Shown here one piece after another: positions 27,580 to 38,890 of a DNA stretch of 64,000 nucleotides (position 1 is the first letter of the stretch; each line of letters begins with the position of its first letter). A program made the translations under genes and the position numbers. This DNA is from Marchantia polymorpha subsp. ruderalis (taxonomy: Eukaryota; Streptophyta; Marchantiopsida; Marchantiales; Marchantiaceae). Below the pieces are notes generated by a model. That model did no database searches. It was given only the letters and a program-made list of their open reading frames with translations, and was not told the origin of the DNA. The stretch is from the NCBI GenBank assembly GCA_037833965.1, contig AP031352.1, positions 21,122,501 to 21,186,500 of the forward strand. The letters run 5' to 3'.

Positions 27580-28154
27580 TTCGTCCTCCGGCTGAATAAC
27601 GTCTGGTTTCTCTTCTACAGAACAGCAGGCAACGAACCCCACAAAATAATCGGATTCGGTGGCACTGGAGTCTGATCGGACGGACGAATCACTGTCCACC
27701 CCCGATGTGTAACCCGCACTAGTCGACGGTGTCTCCCCTTCATGATGAATCTTGGTCCAGGGAACAGTAATAGTCCTGGTCGGCTCCTTGGGATGGAGGA
27801 ACTTAAGGCAATGCCTACGCCAGTCACATCGTACTTGTGCGCCATAAAGCCACGGTCGCCCGAGCAGGATGTCATAGCCTTGCTTCAGCAAGGGCTGCAG
27901 GATGATATAGTTCAACGGAAACTCTGCACCACCGATGTTGGTTCGGATATTGCGCAGCATACCTACAGGCATCCTCCGCGTCTGATCCGCTAACCTCAAC
28001 ACACACCTCGAAGTTTTGAAGTCACTGAACCCCAAAGCTCGCGCAGTGTCCTCCGTCATTATGTTGACTCCTGATCTGGAGTCTACTGGTACCTTGCGTA
28101 CACAACATCCTCCTATCTCCACATCGATCTCTGGAGGACCTTGGTCTTCACTGG
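27577..28154 (-). pseudogene. gag-pro: Gag-protease of B-rev, C-terminal part (protease)
   Basis: Covers the protease: SRSGVNIM stands where element B has SGSGVNIM, so the D-S-G core has become D-S-R and the active site is probably lost. It retains DILLGRPWLYG and the acidic C-terminus ending QPEDE. Truncated upstream at 28154 by insertion of F2b, just before the SEDQGPPEIDVEI block. Confidence 0.88.
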
Positions 28155-29252
28155 TGTGGTAACACACTTTTTGTTTTTTTTGCGGAATTTAAACAATTTT
28201 GAAAAAGAAGTACCAAAGCAGTGTCTGTAGTTAGGAAATGGTACGTTAAATAGAGTGAATTGAGGAGATCGCGGGTCACAAAGAATCACGGAGTTGGGCG
28301 CAACGGCGCCAAACGCCTTCGGCGCCTTCGGCAAGATCTCCTTTGCTGAGGTGTCTTTACCCACGCGCCTCCGGCGCTTCGGGAAGGTACGCTTTCGGCA
28401 CAGACACCTCCGGTGGAGATGTCGCTGAAGACGTCAGAAGCCGGCAAGGACCTCTGAACGCTTCCGACCTGGAGTGCGCCTTCGGAGATGCGCCGTTGGC
28501 GCGGGAGAGAAAATTTCATAACGATCAGGGTTCACAGTAGTTCTATTTGGTTAAGGTCTCATTGGAAAGAGCTCGGGACGCTCGTTCTAACGAGCCCAAG
28601 AACGCCTGAGATGGATCAGGGACGAGGGAGTTATGAGCATCGGTAAACTCGCATCCAGCAATGCGCTGTTCGCGCTAGGGTTCACCTTCGGGAAGAACAC
28701 CCGTACGCCGTCGGCGATGCGCCTTTGGCGGAACCACGCGCTCATGAGAGGAGATCAAGTCGAAGGCGGAAGCGCCTTCGGCGGCTATGCGGCGGAAGAG
28801 AAGCGCCGAGCTGATGTACGCCTCCGGCGTGGCGCGGACAGGCAGATGCGCTGGCATAATTCGCGCCGGCGGGATACGCGCCTTCGGCGATATGCGGGGC
28901 AGAACGGACAAAAGAAGTTGTACAAGTACGTGTCGGCGTAATTCGCGCCGACTTGATGTGCGCCTCCAGCGAGGCGACGACGGAGAAGGAGTACGCCTTT
29001 GGCGATACGCCTCTGGTGATGGGCAGGTTGGGAGAAGACAAACTAGTCGGAGCGTACGCTCCACTACGGCGAACTCGAGGTCGGAAGCCCTCGGTGATGA
29101 CAAACTCAGAGCCGGCGGACGATGGCGGCGGGAGAATTCAACGTTCACGCATGCGAATGCGCGCAGTGCGGAGGCGTGAATTCAAGCAGGCGAGGGAGAA
29201 CCGTTAGGCCGCATAGCCGGCTGCGTAGTCAAGTGGGATTGTACCCACTGTG
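28155..29252 (+). other. U3 leader of F2b, non-coding
   Basis: Collinear with 46684-47555 of F2a. It holds CGCCTTCGGCG-type dyads and the inverted-repeat module at about 28553-28600. No gene is supported; short ORFs on both strands reflect the dyads. Confidence 0.7.
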
Positions 29253-30465
29253 TGAGCCGAACCTTCCCACCCTTCAGCGTTTGTAGTCCAGGTGGGGGTT
29301 CGAATTCCCATAATCTAACTTCTCTGATCACAAGCCATGTTCTCACAGTGTATTCAAGACAATGAAATGATAAACACTTGCTTTTCCATAGACAAATTGT
29401 CCAAAACTGAAACTAACACCTGCTGCCTACTATTTCCATAAGAGCATCAGACAAGCTCTTTGTTACATAAAGATCTAACCCAACTCTAGGTGACTTCCTC
29501 AATACTACAGCCGCTGTGGGCTTTCCTAGATCCCAGTCCCACTCCCAATTCCTACTCAGATCTCAGCATCGATTTCTCAGCTTCCACCTTCAGACCCTAC
29601 CAGATTCCTCTCTCAGATTCAACTCTCCCTTTCCAGTTTCAAATTCAGACTCCGACTGTAAGATTTCAGTCTCAGATTTCACTTCACTCTCAGCTCCCAT
29701 TCTCAGATCTTCCACTCTGATTTCAACTCCCACTCACAGACTTTACACTTCAATCTCAGATCCAATTTAATTTCACTCTCTGATACAACTCTCCACCCAC
29801 GAGAGTTTGCTTCCTCCTACTTCGAACTCTCCACACTCCCCTCCTAATTCTCACCACTTATCTGCGAAAAATCACTCACACCCATACCATATTCCTCCTA
29901 CTGATCCCACCTTCGATTTCCACACCCTGGCACACCACCAGCTCTCAGCTCCCAGGCCGAGCACACCACTTCCGTTTCCACACACGCACACCACCAGCTC
30001 TCCGTTCCCAGGCCGAACTCCCCACTTCGAAGTCCAAGGCCGAAACACACACACAGCCCGCCTAAATGCCCCACTCGCAAATGATGGGTAGCTGCCTGCT
30101 CCCCCTGCGCGACTTCACGCCGCTGCCGCCACCACACCTGTACATTCTACATTCCTGACCACCTGATCTCCGCCGGAGGGAATCTTCTTCCGCGCACCGC
30201 CGAAGGCATCCACCCGCCGAAGACGCACGACCGCACCTTTGCCTATCTATAACAGTCACTCCCGACACCCATAACTCACGGATCCTTGCTCCGTTTCAAG
30301 AGTTCATGGCTCGTTGGAACGAGCAGATCGAGCTCTTTCCAATGAGACCCTAATTGAGTCAACCCGTTACGAATTGCGAAAGTTATGCCGGTTTTACCCT
30401 TCGCCGAAAGCACACCGCCGAAGGCCTGTTATCTGTTATCGCCGAAGGCGGCCGCACGATGTTCG

Positions 30466-30540
30466 CCGGTTGGATGTCTTCCGGTTGGATGTCTTCCGGT
30501 TTGATATCTTCCGGTTTGATATCCTCCGGTTCGATGTTGT
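30466..30540. repeat. Tandem array, five 15 bp units
   Basis: Units begin CCGGT and read CCGGTTGGATGTCTT, diverging to CCGGTTTGATATCTT and CCGGTTCGATGTTGT; no length variation. Confidence 0.9.
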
Positions 30541-30765
30541 CATACCCTATCCGCCGCTTTCGACGCTCATAACTCAGTGACGCCTTATCCGTTTGAAGAG
30601 TTCTTGGTCTTGTTGGAACGAGCGTCGCGAGCTCTTTCCAACGAGACCCTAAATCAAGTCAAACCGTTAACAAATGAATTAGATATGCCGATTTTACTGT
30701 TTCGCCGATGGCCCTTCCCCCGAAGGCCCCTTATCTGGTATCGCCGAAGGCCCCTGCACGATGTT

Positions 30766-30870
30766 CACCGGCTCGGAGATCGCCGACCCCGAGTTCGCCG
30801 AACCCAAGTTCGCCGATTCGGAGTTAGCCGACTTTGATTTCGCCGACCCCGAGTTCGCCGTCCTCGTATT
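30766..30870. repeat. Tandem array, seven 15 bp units
   Basis: Unit of the type CGCCGACCCCGAGTT. It is the reverse complement, in type, of the 15 bp array in LTR E (51811-51885). Confidence 0.85.
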
Positions 30871-30904
30871 GCCGAAGCCCTGCTCGCGGTTGTCGCGAAG
30901 TCGT

Positions 30905-31010
30905 CCGAAGCCGGAGACGTCCGGAGCCGGAGACATCCGGAGCCGAAGGCGTCCGAAGCAGGAGACGTCCGGAGCCGAAGGCGTCAGAAGCCGGAGACGT
31001 CCGGAGCCGA
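30905..31010. repeat. Imperfect tandem array of about 12-30 bp units
   Basis: Repeats of GGAGACGTCCGGAGCCG and GAAGGCGTCCGAAGC in alternating order. Confidence 0.75.
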
Positions 31011-31436
31011 ACTCGCCTCAACCCTTCCCATCAGTAACTTCCGACACTCACAACTTAGTGATGTCTCATCCGTTTCAAGAGTTCTTGGTCTCGTTGGAAC
31101 AAGCGTCGCGAGCTCTTTCCAACAAGATACTAATTGAGTCAAGGCGTTACACATTGAAAACGTTATGAGGGTTTCACTGTTTCACCGAAGGCCTTTCCCT
31201 GAAGGAACTTCACCGAAGGCACTTCGCCGGAGACCCTGCCCTAAAGGCCCCCTTCCGCACCTTTGTCTACTAACTATTACACCAACTCCTAATCTTGCCA
31301 AAACTTCCAGAAAACTCCAAGCACAACTTTGCAAGAGCTTAAATCTAAACTATTAACTCTCATAAGGTTAAAAAGACATGTGAGCATAGTTTTGTGCTCA
31401 CACACTGCCTACGAAGAGCGTTGTGCGATCTTGATT

Positions 31437-32637
31437 TGTGGTACCCCACTTTTGGTAATTTTGAGGAAATAAAAACATTTTTGGAAAACTGTACCACGGC
31501 AGCAGTGTAAATAGCCTTCGGTGCATCAAAATAGAGTGAATTCGGAAGATCGCAGAGATTCTCGAGGGAACTCGTAGAATCTAGGAGTTGGGTGCAGCGT
31601 CAAGGAAGGACACCACCCTCCCTGCGAGCTCTGAAGGTATGATCCCTTCGGCGCAAGGCGCAAAATCCGCCTTCGGCGCTGCGCCCTAGGCGGTAGGGAA
31701 ATCCTCCATATTTAGGTCAACCCCCAAATGCCTTGACCTGGTTAGGGTTTCGTTGGAAAGAGCTCGACGCGCTGATTCCAACGAGCCCAACAACGGATGA
31801 GGACTCCGGGAGTTATGAAGGTTGTAAGATACTCAGCTTTCCGCCTGCGCACAGGCGAAGAAAGTTTTGTCCTATGCGCGGACGAAGGAAGTTCGCCTGC
31901 GCACAGGCGAAATAGGGTTTTGATGTAGGCGCGAAGTTCGCCTACGCATAGGCGTCCGCCTGTGCACAGGCGCTTCGGCGACGGCGGGAAATCCGCCTTC
32001 GGCCCTAGAAATGCGCCTTCGGAGGTAGAAATTGTACGGCGCCTTCTGCGCCAGCGCAACGGCGCGGACGAGCAAGGAGCCGCCAGAATAGTAAAATTCG
32101 TACGGACCGTACGGACTGTACGGACGGGACGGATGGATGCTCTCGTGGTCGGGCGGAGTTGCGGCGGCGAGAGTGCCGACGGAGAGACAAGGAACGGACA
32201 GTCTGGGGGGAGGCTGTTGACCGCGGTCAACGCCTTCCGCGCCAACGCATCGACGCGGACGGACTTCGCCTACGCGCAGGCGAGCGCCTGCGCACAGGCG
32301 GGTGAAGTTCCGCGCCGGCGGAGAATCCGCAAAAGTGTGCCTGCGCACAGGCGGGTGTTGAACTTTTGTCCGACGTGCGGATGGGCGCCGGGGCGGAGGA
32401 GGATTGGCTGAGGAGCGATACGAACGAGTGTACCGCGCAAGGCGGAAAAGACGCCTTCAACGCTGCGCACCCATGTCTGTGGCGTAGTACGCTTGCGGAG
32501 TTCAAATTCGCCAATTCGAGCGTGTGAGTTAAATCGGCGTCGGCGGAGCGTGAAGCCGCGCGTGAGAGCGGAGACCGTTTTAGCGTAGAGCCGGCGCGGC
32601 CATCAATTGAGTCGACCCTCACGAGCAAGAGCCGACT
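31437..32637 (+). other. U3 leader of LTR H, non-coding
   Basis: Equivalent to 1030-2215. It contains the inverted-repeat module (31750-31795) and many CGCCTGCGCACAGGCG-type dyads (for example near 31845, 31900 and 32280). No gene is supported. Confidence 0.7.
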
Positions 32638-32682
32638 ATGACCTTCGACCGGGAGACGGAGAGCGTTCCATTCTTGAATTCG
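32638..32682 (+). pseudogene. U3 ORF of LTR H, first 15 codons
   Basis: The family ATG (MTFDRE) at 32638, followed by the conserved start, is cut at 32682 by solo LTR S1; the frame resumes at 36638 after the ATTCG duplication. Confidence 0.85.
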
Positions 32683-33330
32683 TGTGGTACCCCACTTTTG
32701 GCAATTTTGAGGAAATTAAAACATTTTTGGAAAACTGTACCCTGGCAGCATTGTAAATAGCCTTCGGTACATCAAAACAGAGTGAATCCGGAAGATCGCG
32801 GGGATTCTCGAGGGATCTTGTAGAATCTGGGATTTGGGGTGCAGTAGTAAGGTCAGGCACCACCCTCCCTGCGAGCTCCGCAGTTAGGATCTCTACGGCG
32901 CAAGGCGCAAAACCCGCCTTCGGAGGTTGCGTCCGCGGCTGTAGGGAAACCCTCGTAATTAGGTAACCCTCGGGCGCCTTGACCAAGTTAGGATCCCGTT
33001 GGAAAGAGCTCGACGCGCTGATTCCAACGAGCCCAAGAACGCTTGGAACGGACGAGGACTTAGGGAGTTATTGCTACTGGAAGAAACGGAGGCGGTCGCC
33101 TGCGGCGGAAGGAGTTCGCCACCGGCGCGAATTCCGCCTGCGCGGAAGGGGGATTCAAGTTTTGTCCTATGCGCGGACGAAGGCGTTCGCCTGTGCACAG
33201 GCGAAGTAGGGTTAGGGAAGGCGCGAAGTCCGCCTACGCACAGGCGTTCGCCTGTGCACAGGCACTTCGGCGTCGGCGGGAGATCCGCCTTGGGCCCTAG
33301 AAATGCGCCTTGTGAGGTAGAAAGTGTACG

Positions 33331-35622
33331 GTGCCTTCCGCGCCAGCGCAGCGCAGCGTACGTCGGAAGAGCCGCCAGAGTAATCCAATAGGTACGGACC
33401 GTGCAGACGGCACGGGTGGATGCGCTCTTGGACGGACGGAGTTGCGGCGGCGGAAGCGCCGACGGAGAGACGAAGGGAGACACACCCCTGCAGCGCGAGT
33501 GCCGCGGAAGCGGCGATGGAGGGAAGAGGCCGAAGAGGAGCAGCATCAAGAACTCTCTGTTCCCATTCGACCGCGGCCGCTGTGCGAGCCATACAGCCGG
33601 CCGAAGCAGAAGGCACGCAGACTGGTGTTGCCAGCTGACAGTGCAGACACGGCGACGATTGCGACGGAGATAGGAAGTGCGTCGCCAGAGAGACGAGAGG
33701 AAGCGCGGACGACCGCAGGAGCGACGGGCCACGCTGCAACCTCGTCGGGAGAGAGGCCGCCTACGGGCCAAGGGCCTCCGGAGTTACCACGTGCGATGCG
33801 GACAGATGTTCCGTTTGCGCACAGGCGAACCTCCGCGGACGGACGAGCCTCCGCGGATCGGCGAACACAAGTGGACGTGGATCTACGCTTACGCGTGGGA
33901 AGGAGCAGTCCGCCTGTGCACAGGTCGCCTGTGCACAGGTCACCTGTGCACAGAACACCTCCACACGTGCCGCCTGTGCACAGGCAAGAATCACCCCCGT
34001 TCCAACGTAGGAAGGGGAAGGAGCCGGCGGAAGAACCGCCTACGAGACACCGGCCCTCGGGGCCAGACCCACCGGCGCACCACGCGCCGCAATTCGCGCC
34101 TTCGGCGCCAGGGCCTTCGAGCCGAGGGGATACGAGCAGAGAGCGTGCGGAGGCCGCACCATCGGCGGGAAGTACGCCGATAGATGCGCCTTCGGCGGTA
34201 GGGCCTATAGGCCAAGGAACATCGGGCGTGCGGCCCCCGGCCATGTCGCCTTCGGCGATAGATGTCCGCGGCGCTACGCCTGCGACGGACAAGGCGCCGG
34301 CAAATGCGCCTGCGCACGGGCCGGGCACAGCCCCCACGGACCGATCAAGGGAGCAGCAGACGGAGGAGCGGAGTGACTGTCCGCGGGACGACATCTCGAT
34401 GCGCGATGCGCAATCCAACCCCGCGCAGCCACCCTCCGCTCAATCGCCTTCGGCGACGGACGACGGAGACAGAGAGAATGCGGGAGGCAATCAACAAGTA
34501 AGCGACAGGGATGCCGCTCGGATACATTCGCCTTCCGCCTTAGACATTTTGGCGACGAGCAGCGAGGCTGCAGCCGTGCCTTCGCAGGCAGCACACGTCG
34601 AGGACGTGCAGCCCCACTCGGGGCAGTCGCCGACGCAATCAATGGCGACTGAAATTCTCCACTCGGATGATGACGACGGAGGCTCCACGGAAGAAATGTC
34701 AGGAGCAGAAGACACCGAGGAGGAGGAGGAGGAAATTGTTGGAGCGCCGGCGGCGGCGCTCTCTGAGCAGGTGATTCCGTTGCTGCGGTACTTGGATCGC
34801 AAGGTCGATAAATACGCCGACCCACTCCAGCCGGGATCTTACATCGAGTTAGTGCGCAGGCGGACTCGCACTAAAGTCCACACCAGCAAGCTATTAGCTA
34901 GAGTGGACCAGGAGTTGAGGGACTTGAAGGAGAAGCATGAGTGCTTGTGGGGACAGTACAAGCTTAATCAGAAATTCTACAAGCACTCCGAGAAGATGAA
35001 GGATGAGAAACTGGGCGAGCTCACCAAGGAGCAGGTGAAGGTCAAGGAAGCACTCAACTCTGAGCAGGCCGAGAATCGGATTTTGTCAGAGGAGCTCGTG
35101 CGACAGACGCGGTTGTTGGAACAATGTCAGCTCGCACGGCAGGCGGATGAAGAATTAATCCGCAGTTTACAGTCAGAGTGTGGCGAATTGAGGGCGCAAC
35201 GTGCTGAAGCCGAATCGCAATTAGTGACCATTGAAGAGGATCGCAGGAAGGAGGCGGATCGCACGAAGGTGGAGACGGCGAGGCGAGTCGCCCACTGTCT
35301 CAAGGGCTACGCCCACTGGGAAGTGAAGGCGCAGGAGAAACTCACACTGCGTGAGTTTGAATTGCGCGCAGCCGGGTTGTTGTCAGGCGACAGTAGGAGT
35401 CGGCGGAAGGTAGCGAAGAAGCTCGAGGCCTTTCTGTCGAAGGCACAGGATACCATGTCCGCCCTCGAGGGGGAGGTGTCCGCGGCGTTGCAGCGGTTGG
35501 GACTGCGTAGTCGAGCGGAAGAGTGGCAGGGTAGGGAGCTAGTGCGCGGCAGTCGGCCGCGCAGGAGACGTAGTACAGGTTCCGCGGAGTGTAGTGTAGC
35601 GTGGTTCCGTGCAGGCGTGTAG
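33331..35622 (+). CDS. U3 ORF of S1, 763-codon frame lacking the conserved N-terminus
   Basis: From 33472 to the stop at 35620 the frame equals residues about 328-1045 of the 1045-aa protein (linker with PVHR repeats, acidic stretch, coiled coil, basic tail) without a stop. The start ATG and N-terminal domain (MTFDRE to NEVDT) are deleted; upstream codons come from non-coding U3 leader, and the frame simply runs through them without a family-type ATG. If translated it would need a new start such as GTG or an internal ATG. Best seen as a truncated but still open copy. Confidence 0.6.
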   Translation: MPSAPAQRSVRRKSRQSNPIGTDRADGTGGCALGRTELRRRKRRRRDEGRHTPAARVPRKRRWREEAEEEQHQELSVPIRPRPLCEPYSRPKQKARRLVLPADSADTATIATEIGSASPERREEARTTAGATGHAATSSGERPPTGQGPPELPRAMRTDVPFAHRRTSADGRASADRRTQVDVDLRLRVGRSSPPVHRSPVHRSPVHRTPPHVPPVHRQESPPFQRRKGKEPAEEPPTRHRPSGPDPPAHHAPQFAPSAPGPSSRGDTSRERAEAAPSAGSTPIDAPSAVGPIGQGTSGVRPPAMSPSAIDVRGATPATDKAPANAPAHGPGTAPTDRSREQQTEERSDCPRDDISMRDAQSNPAQPPSAQSPSATDDGDRENAGGNQQVSDRDAARIHSPSALDILATSSEAAAVPSQAAHVEDVQPHSGQSPTQSMATEILHSDDDDGGSTEEMSGAEDTEEEEEEIVGAPAAALSEQVIPLLRYLDRKVDKYADPLQPGSYIELVRRRTRTKVHTSKLLARVDQELRDLKEKHECLWGQYKLNQKFYKHSEKMKDEKLGELTKEQVKVKEALNSEQAENRILSEELVRQTRLLEQCQLARQADEELIRSLQSECGELRAQRAEAESQLVTIEEDRRKEADRTKVETARRVAHCLKGYAHWEVKAQEKLTLREFELRAAGLLSGDSRSRRKVAKKLEAFLSKAQDTMSALEGEVSAALQRLGLRSRAEEWQGRELVRGSRPRRRRSTGSAECSVAWFRAGV
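33461..33471 (+). other. Microhomology deletion junction in S1
   Basis: GACGGAGAGAC occurs once here but twice in the element B 5' LTR, in the U3 leader (about 1753) and in the ORF (about 3189). Sequence between the two is missing in S1. Confidence 0.85.
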
Positions 35623-35658
35623 CGTAGTGCAGTGTAGTGTTAGGTAGGACTTAGAAGG

Positions 35659-35687
35659 TATAAAATAGTTCCAGGCGTTTTGCCTGG
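35659..35687 (+). promoter_or_regulatory. S1 TATA box plus hairpin
   Basis: TATAAAATA (35659) and CCAGGC-GTTTT-GCCTGG (35671-35687). R-U5 follows to 36632 and has no gene. Confidence 0.75.
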
Positions 35688-36632
35688 GGTTCTTTCCCAA
35701 ACTCAGAAGTATAGTTCAGGAACCCATTTCCTTTGCGTGTTTGTGTCCTTGAGTTCTGTCACCACGCACGAGGAGTTACAACTTAGCGTTCCGCATTTTG
35801 TAGCTGAAGGCCTTCGGCCGAATGTTCAGAGCTAGTCCATTGGTTAGAGACTTGAGTAGTTCGGATCTGCACCTGCGGGTGACTGCCGATGCTCAGAGCC
35901 AGTGACTAGTTAGATACTTGAACAGTTTCGCCCCTACACCTTCGAGTGTTCCTTTCTGATTGTACTCCTTGGGATTTTTCCCCTGAATGCCAAAATGAAG
36001 TTTTGCTACTTCGTGTAAGCCTTGGTTGTAAATTCAGGTTACGCTGCAGCAGGTGCCTTGAGGGTAACCCCTGTAGTATTTCTGGGAATGACAAGTGCCT
36101 GAGAATTCAAACTCTTCAATAGACTGTTGTTGTGTTACTGGAATGTTTCACAGTGAGTCCTTCAGTGCGGACCTGTGTTCTCTGCGCGTTTTGTGAGTTG
36201 AGAGTGTTGTTCACCGCGTAGGAGTGACTTCGATCCGAAGTAGGCAGTCCAAACCGGGTTTCCTACACTAGCAGCAAGCTAGTGGAAGTGTTGTAAAAGC
36301 CGGAGTTGGAAGTCACTGCCCGCAGCTTTGCCGAGTGTGCTCTTGAGAGACTTTCCCCCTGAAATCTTGAAGTAGAGGTCCTAACGGATCTCTGGGTTGT
36401 GTTTCTGTAGTTTCAGGTGTGTGTGTGTGTGTGTTACGCTGCACTGTGCGACCTCCGAGTGCGCTCCGAGTGGACACTTGCAGTATTTCTGGGAGTGACA
36501 GTCGCCTGAGAATTCAAACTCCTCAATAGTCTGTTAAAACGTGACACTTTATACCCTGTGTGTTCCTCTGTCCCTGTGGGTTCGACCTTTCTACCACTAT
36601 ATTGCAGTTTTAGCCTTTAGTGGGTTATTACA

Positions 36633-37953
36633 ATTCGCGATTCCATCTTCTAGTGCGAGCTGCGCGCGTCCATCTGCTAGCTGCTAAGCATTCCCGACAT
36701 CGCCGCGCAGAGGATTACTTGGTGATTGAGAGAGAAGTGAGTGCGCGTGATTTGGAATTGAGTGAGATTAGAGTTTGCCGAGGAAGCAAGGAGCTCGAGC
36801 GGAGCAGAGAGAGAATTAGCGAACAGGCGAATTCCAAGAACGCAATGTCGAGGCTGAACCGATTGCGGATGCTACCGCTCTGACTTCCACAGAACGGGCT
36901 GCGCGCCTACGAGGAACGTCTGATAGCAAGAAAGCTCGATTTCTTGCTATGGGGATGGAACTACATTTGTGTGGATATGGTGCGCAAGTGGCTAGAGCCA
37001 CAGGGACCACCTTCGCGCGGATTGCGTCCGCATGTCGATCGGTGGACGGTCCAAGATTGGGCGCAGGCATTGGGGAGGTGTGCCGGCATCCCAAGGCACC
37101 TCCTCTTTGATAGTGAGAGCGTCAAGGTGTCTAAGCAGGACGACGCGCAATTTGTGGAGTTGTTCAAGCGGGAGAGGTCTACCAAGAATGGGTACAAGAC
37201 CCGCGATTACAAGGATCGCTTCCGCCGAACTGTGGCTACGGCGCTGCTGCAATTACTAAAGCCACACCGCGCCTGTTACATCACATTGTGGCAGGTCTCT
37301 TTTGTGGAGTGCATCATCGAGGGAGCTCCAATTCACTGGGCGAGCATCCTGCACAGAGTGATGCGACAGCACGCTTTTGAGGAGAAGGATGGAACTCTAA
37401 ATCACCTCTCTCCTTTCCTGATCAATTTTTATCGGCAGCGAAATTGTTTGACCGCGGCGGAGCTTGCTCGTTTTCTGCCGTTGTCCGTCGACCATCCCGG
37501 GAAGTATGTGCGGGATAACGAGGTCGACACTGACGCAGAGGAGTCGCCAACTTCTACTCCGCCAAGGCGGAGGGACGAAGGAAGAAACACTCCCGTAGCA
37601 AGAGTGCCGCGGAAGCGGCGATGGAGAGAGGAGTCCGAAGAGGAGCAGCATCAAGAACCCACTGCTCCCATTCGGCGGCGGCCGTTGCACGAAGTGTGCA
37701 GCCGGCCGAAGCAGAAGGCGCGCAGGCTTGTGTTATCAGCCAGCAGCGCGGACACGGCGACGATTGCCACGGAGAAAGGAAGTGCGTCGCCGGAGAAGAA
37801 CGAGGGAGCGCGGACGTCTGCAGGAGCAACGGACCACGCTGCACCTTCGACGGACGAGAGGCAGCCTATGGGCCAAGGGCCTCCGGAGTTACCACGTGCG
37901 ATGCGGACGGGTGTTCCGCCTACGCACGGGCGTGCCTCGACGGAAAGGCGACC
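36633..37953 (+). pseudogene. U3 ORF of LTR H, N-terminal domain and start of linker
   Basis: Resumes the ORF after S1. A CGA-to-TGA stop lies near 36881 (after LRMLPL), and the frame is open again from 36944. It contains LLWGWNYICVDMV, LGRCAGIPRHLLFDSE, TRDYKDRFRRT and GTLNHLSPF. Cut at 37953 by element A. Confidence 0.85.
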
Positions 37954-38811
37954 TGTAAGACTGGGTGTTGCACATATGTACTAAGTCTTAAAAGTGGTCA
38001 AGGGAATAAGGATGATTAGCCAAGGCATAGCTAAGACTAGCTAGTTATGACTAAACTAGTTAGTTATAACTAAGTTTATCTAGTCATGACTAAGTTTAGC
38101 TACAATCTCTATAGTTGGCGGAATAATTAGCGGAGTTCTAGAAGAATGGAGTGAGCACTTCTATTTTGTCTTTCACAAGGAATGAGCACTTCTATTTTGT
38201 CTCATACAAAAGTTCTAGATTCCAAGGGATTAGATATTTGACTAGAAGCTTGGATTTGATTGGTTTGACTAAATGTATGAAAGATGATTGGCTAGACTAA
38301 GTCTAATGTTGACTTAGTGGCTAGGAAGCTTGTAGAAGTTTAAAAGCTTCAAATGGCATGTCGCCACCTCAACCTTGGATTCCAGAAGCTTCTAGAAGGT
38401 TTAGGTAGGCCAATGGCATGTTGCCACGTAGAGAAGGTTAGTCAAACTTACCTAGGTAAAAGTAAGTTAGGAGAAATTACCACATGTTACTATGGTAACT
38501 TCTCAAGTAGTATAAATAGAGAGGTAGAGTAGCACCTCTCAAGCAAGTTTGGAGAGTCATGTGTGAGGACTTGTTTCAGTAATGAAGGAGTGAAGTTTTT
38601 GAGTATCTTGGAGTATCGACGTGTGTTTGCATTTATGTGAAGAGGGTGATGTGAGGAGAGTTGTGTGTGAGTTGGAGTGATACATGAGAGTTTGTAAGAG
38701 AAGGTGTTTGGGACATGAGTGAGAGTATGAATCTTAGTCTTCTAGAACCATGATGCGCTACCACAAAGCCATCAGAGGTAAACCTGAGTGAGAGTCAGCC
38801 CGGAGGTTGCA
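37954..38811 (+). repeat. 5' LTR of element A (858 bp)
   Basis: TGTAAGACTGGG...GGAGGTTGCA. It includes a short direct repeat (GAGCACTTCTATTTTGTCT, twice at about 38151-38201) and a candidate TATA box, TATAAATAG (38512-38520). Confidence 0.95.
38512..38520 (+). promoter_or_regulatory. TATA box of element A 5' LTR
   Basis: TATAAATAG is about 300 bp before the LTR end; the same sequence lies in the 3' LTR at about 45510. Confidence 0.65.
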
Positions 38812-38815
38812 TTTT

Positions 38816-38834
38816 TGGTTCCGTTGCCGGGACC
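38816..38834 (+). promoter_or_regulatory. Primer binding site of element A, tRNA-Asp-like
   Basis: TGGTTCCGTTGCCGGGACC begins 5 bp after the LTR. It resembles the tRNA-Asp complement seen in element B, with mismatches at positions 4-5 and near the end. The exact primer tRNA is uncertain. Confidence 0.65.
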
Positions 38835-38890
38835 TCAATCTAGAAGGCGGAATGTTTAGGATTCGATTTCTAGCTCGAGAGAAAGTATCC

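Larger units (their letters stand above)
23152..28154 (-). mobile_element. Reverse family-1 element 'B-rev', decayed, 5' part missing
   Basis: On the minus strand the order is gag-pro (cut at 28154), UAG readthrough site, pol, polypurine tract and 3' LTR (24662 down to 23152). It is closely similar to element B but carries stops and frameshifts. Its gag N-terminus, 5' LTR and primer site are not in the window because F2b, which interrupts it, runs past the end. The left flank CTACT (23147-23151) lies in the R region of L-rev. Confidence 0.9.
29253..31405. other. Extra segment of F2b absent from F2a; no gene seen
   Basis: 29490-30060 is strikingly G-poor and pyrimidine-rich on the plus strand. 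30280-31190 holds three spaced, minus-strand copies of the inverted-repeat module (near 30305, 30605 and 31085) and three short tandem arrays. A box-B-like GGTTCGAATTCC occurs at 29298-29309. Flanking bases match F2a directly on both sides, so this is an insertion here or a deletion there. Confidence 0.6.
32683..36632 (+). mobile_element. Family-1 solo LTR 'S1' (3950 bp) with perfect target duplication
   Basis: TGTGGTACCCC...GGTTATTACA flanked by ATTCG (32678-32682 and 36633-36637). No primer site, gag or pol is present. It is 1380 bp shorter than the element B 5' LTR, chiefly from a deletion that removes the start of the U3 ORF (junction 33461-33471). This copy fixes the LTR termini of family 1. 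Confidence 0.95.

Noticed and set aside
29226-29309. tRNA gene or SINE suggested by box-A- and box-B-like motifs
   Set aside because: The T-stem has a mismatch or an 8-base loop, no acceptor stem pairs with the 5' side, and box spacing is wrong for a simple tRNA. Kept only as a note.
29490-29770. Ser/Pro/Phe-rich ORFs as a host gene exon
   Set aside because: Low-complexity pyrimidine-rich DNA with no conserved domain, and the region lies within an LTR.
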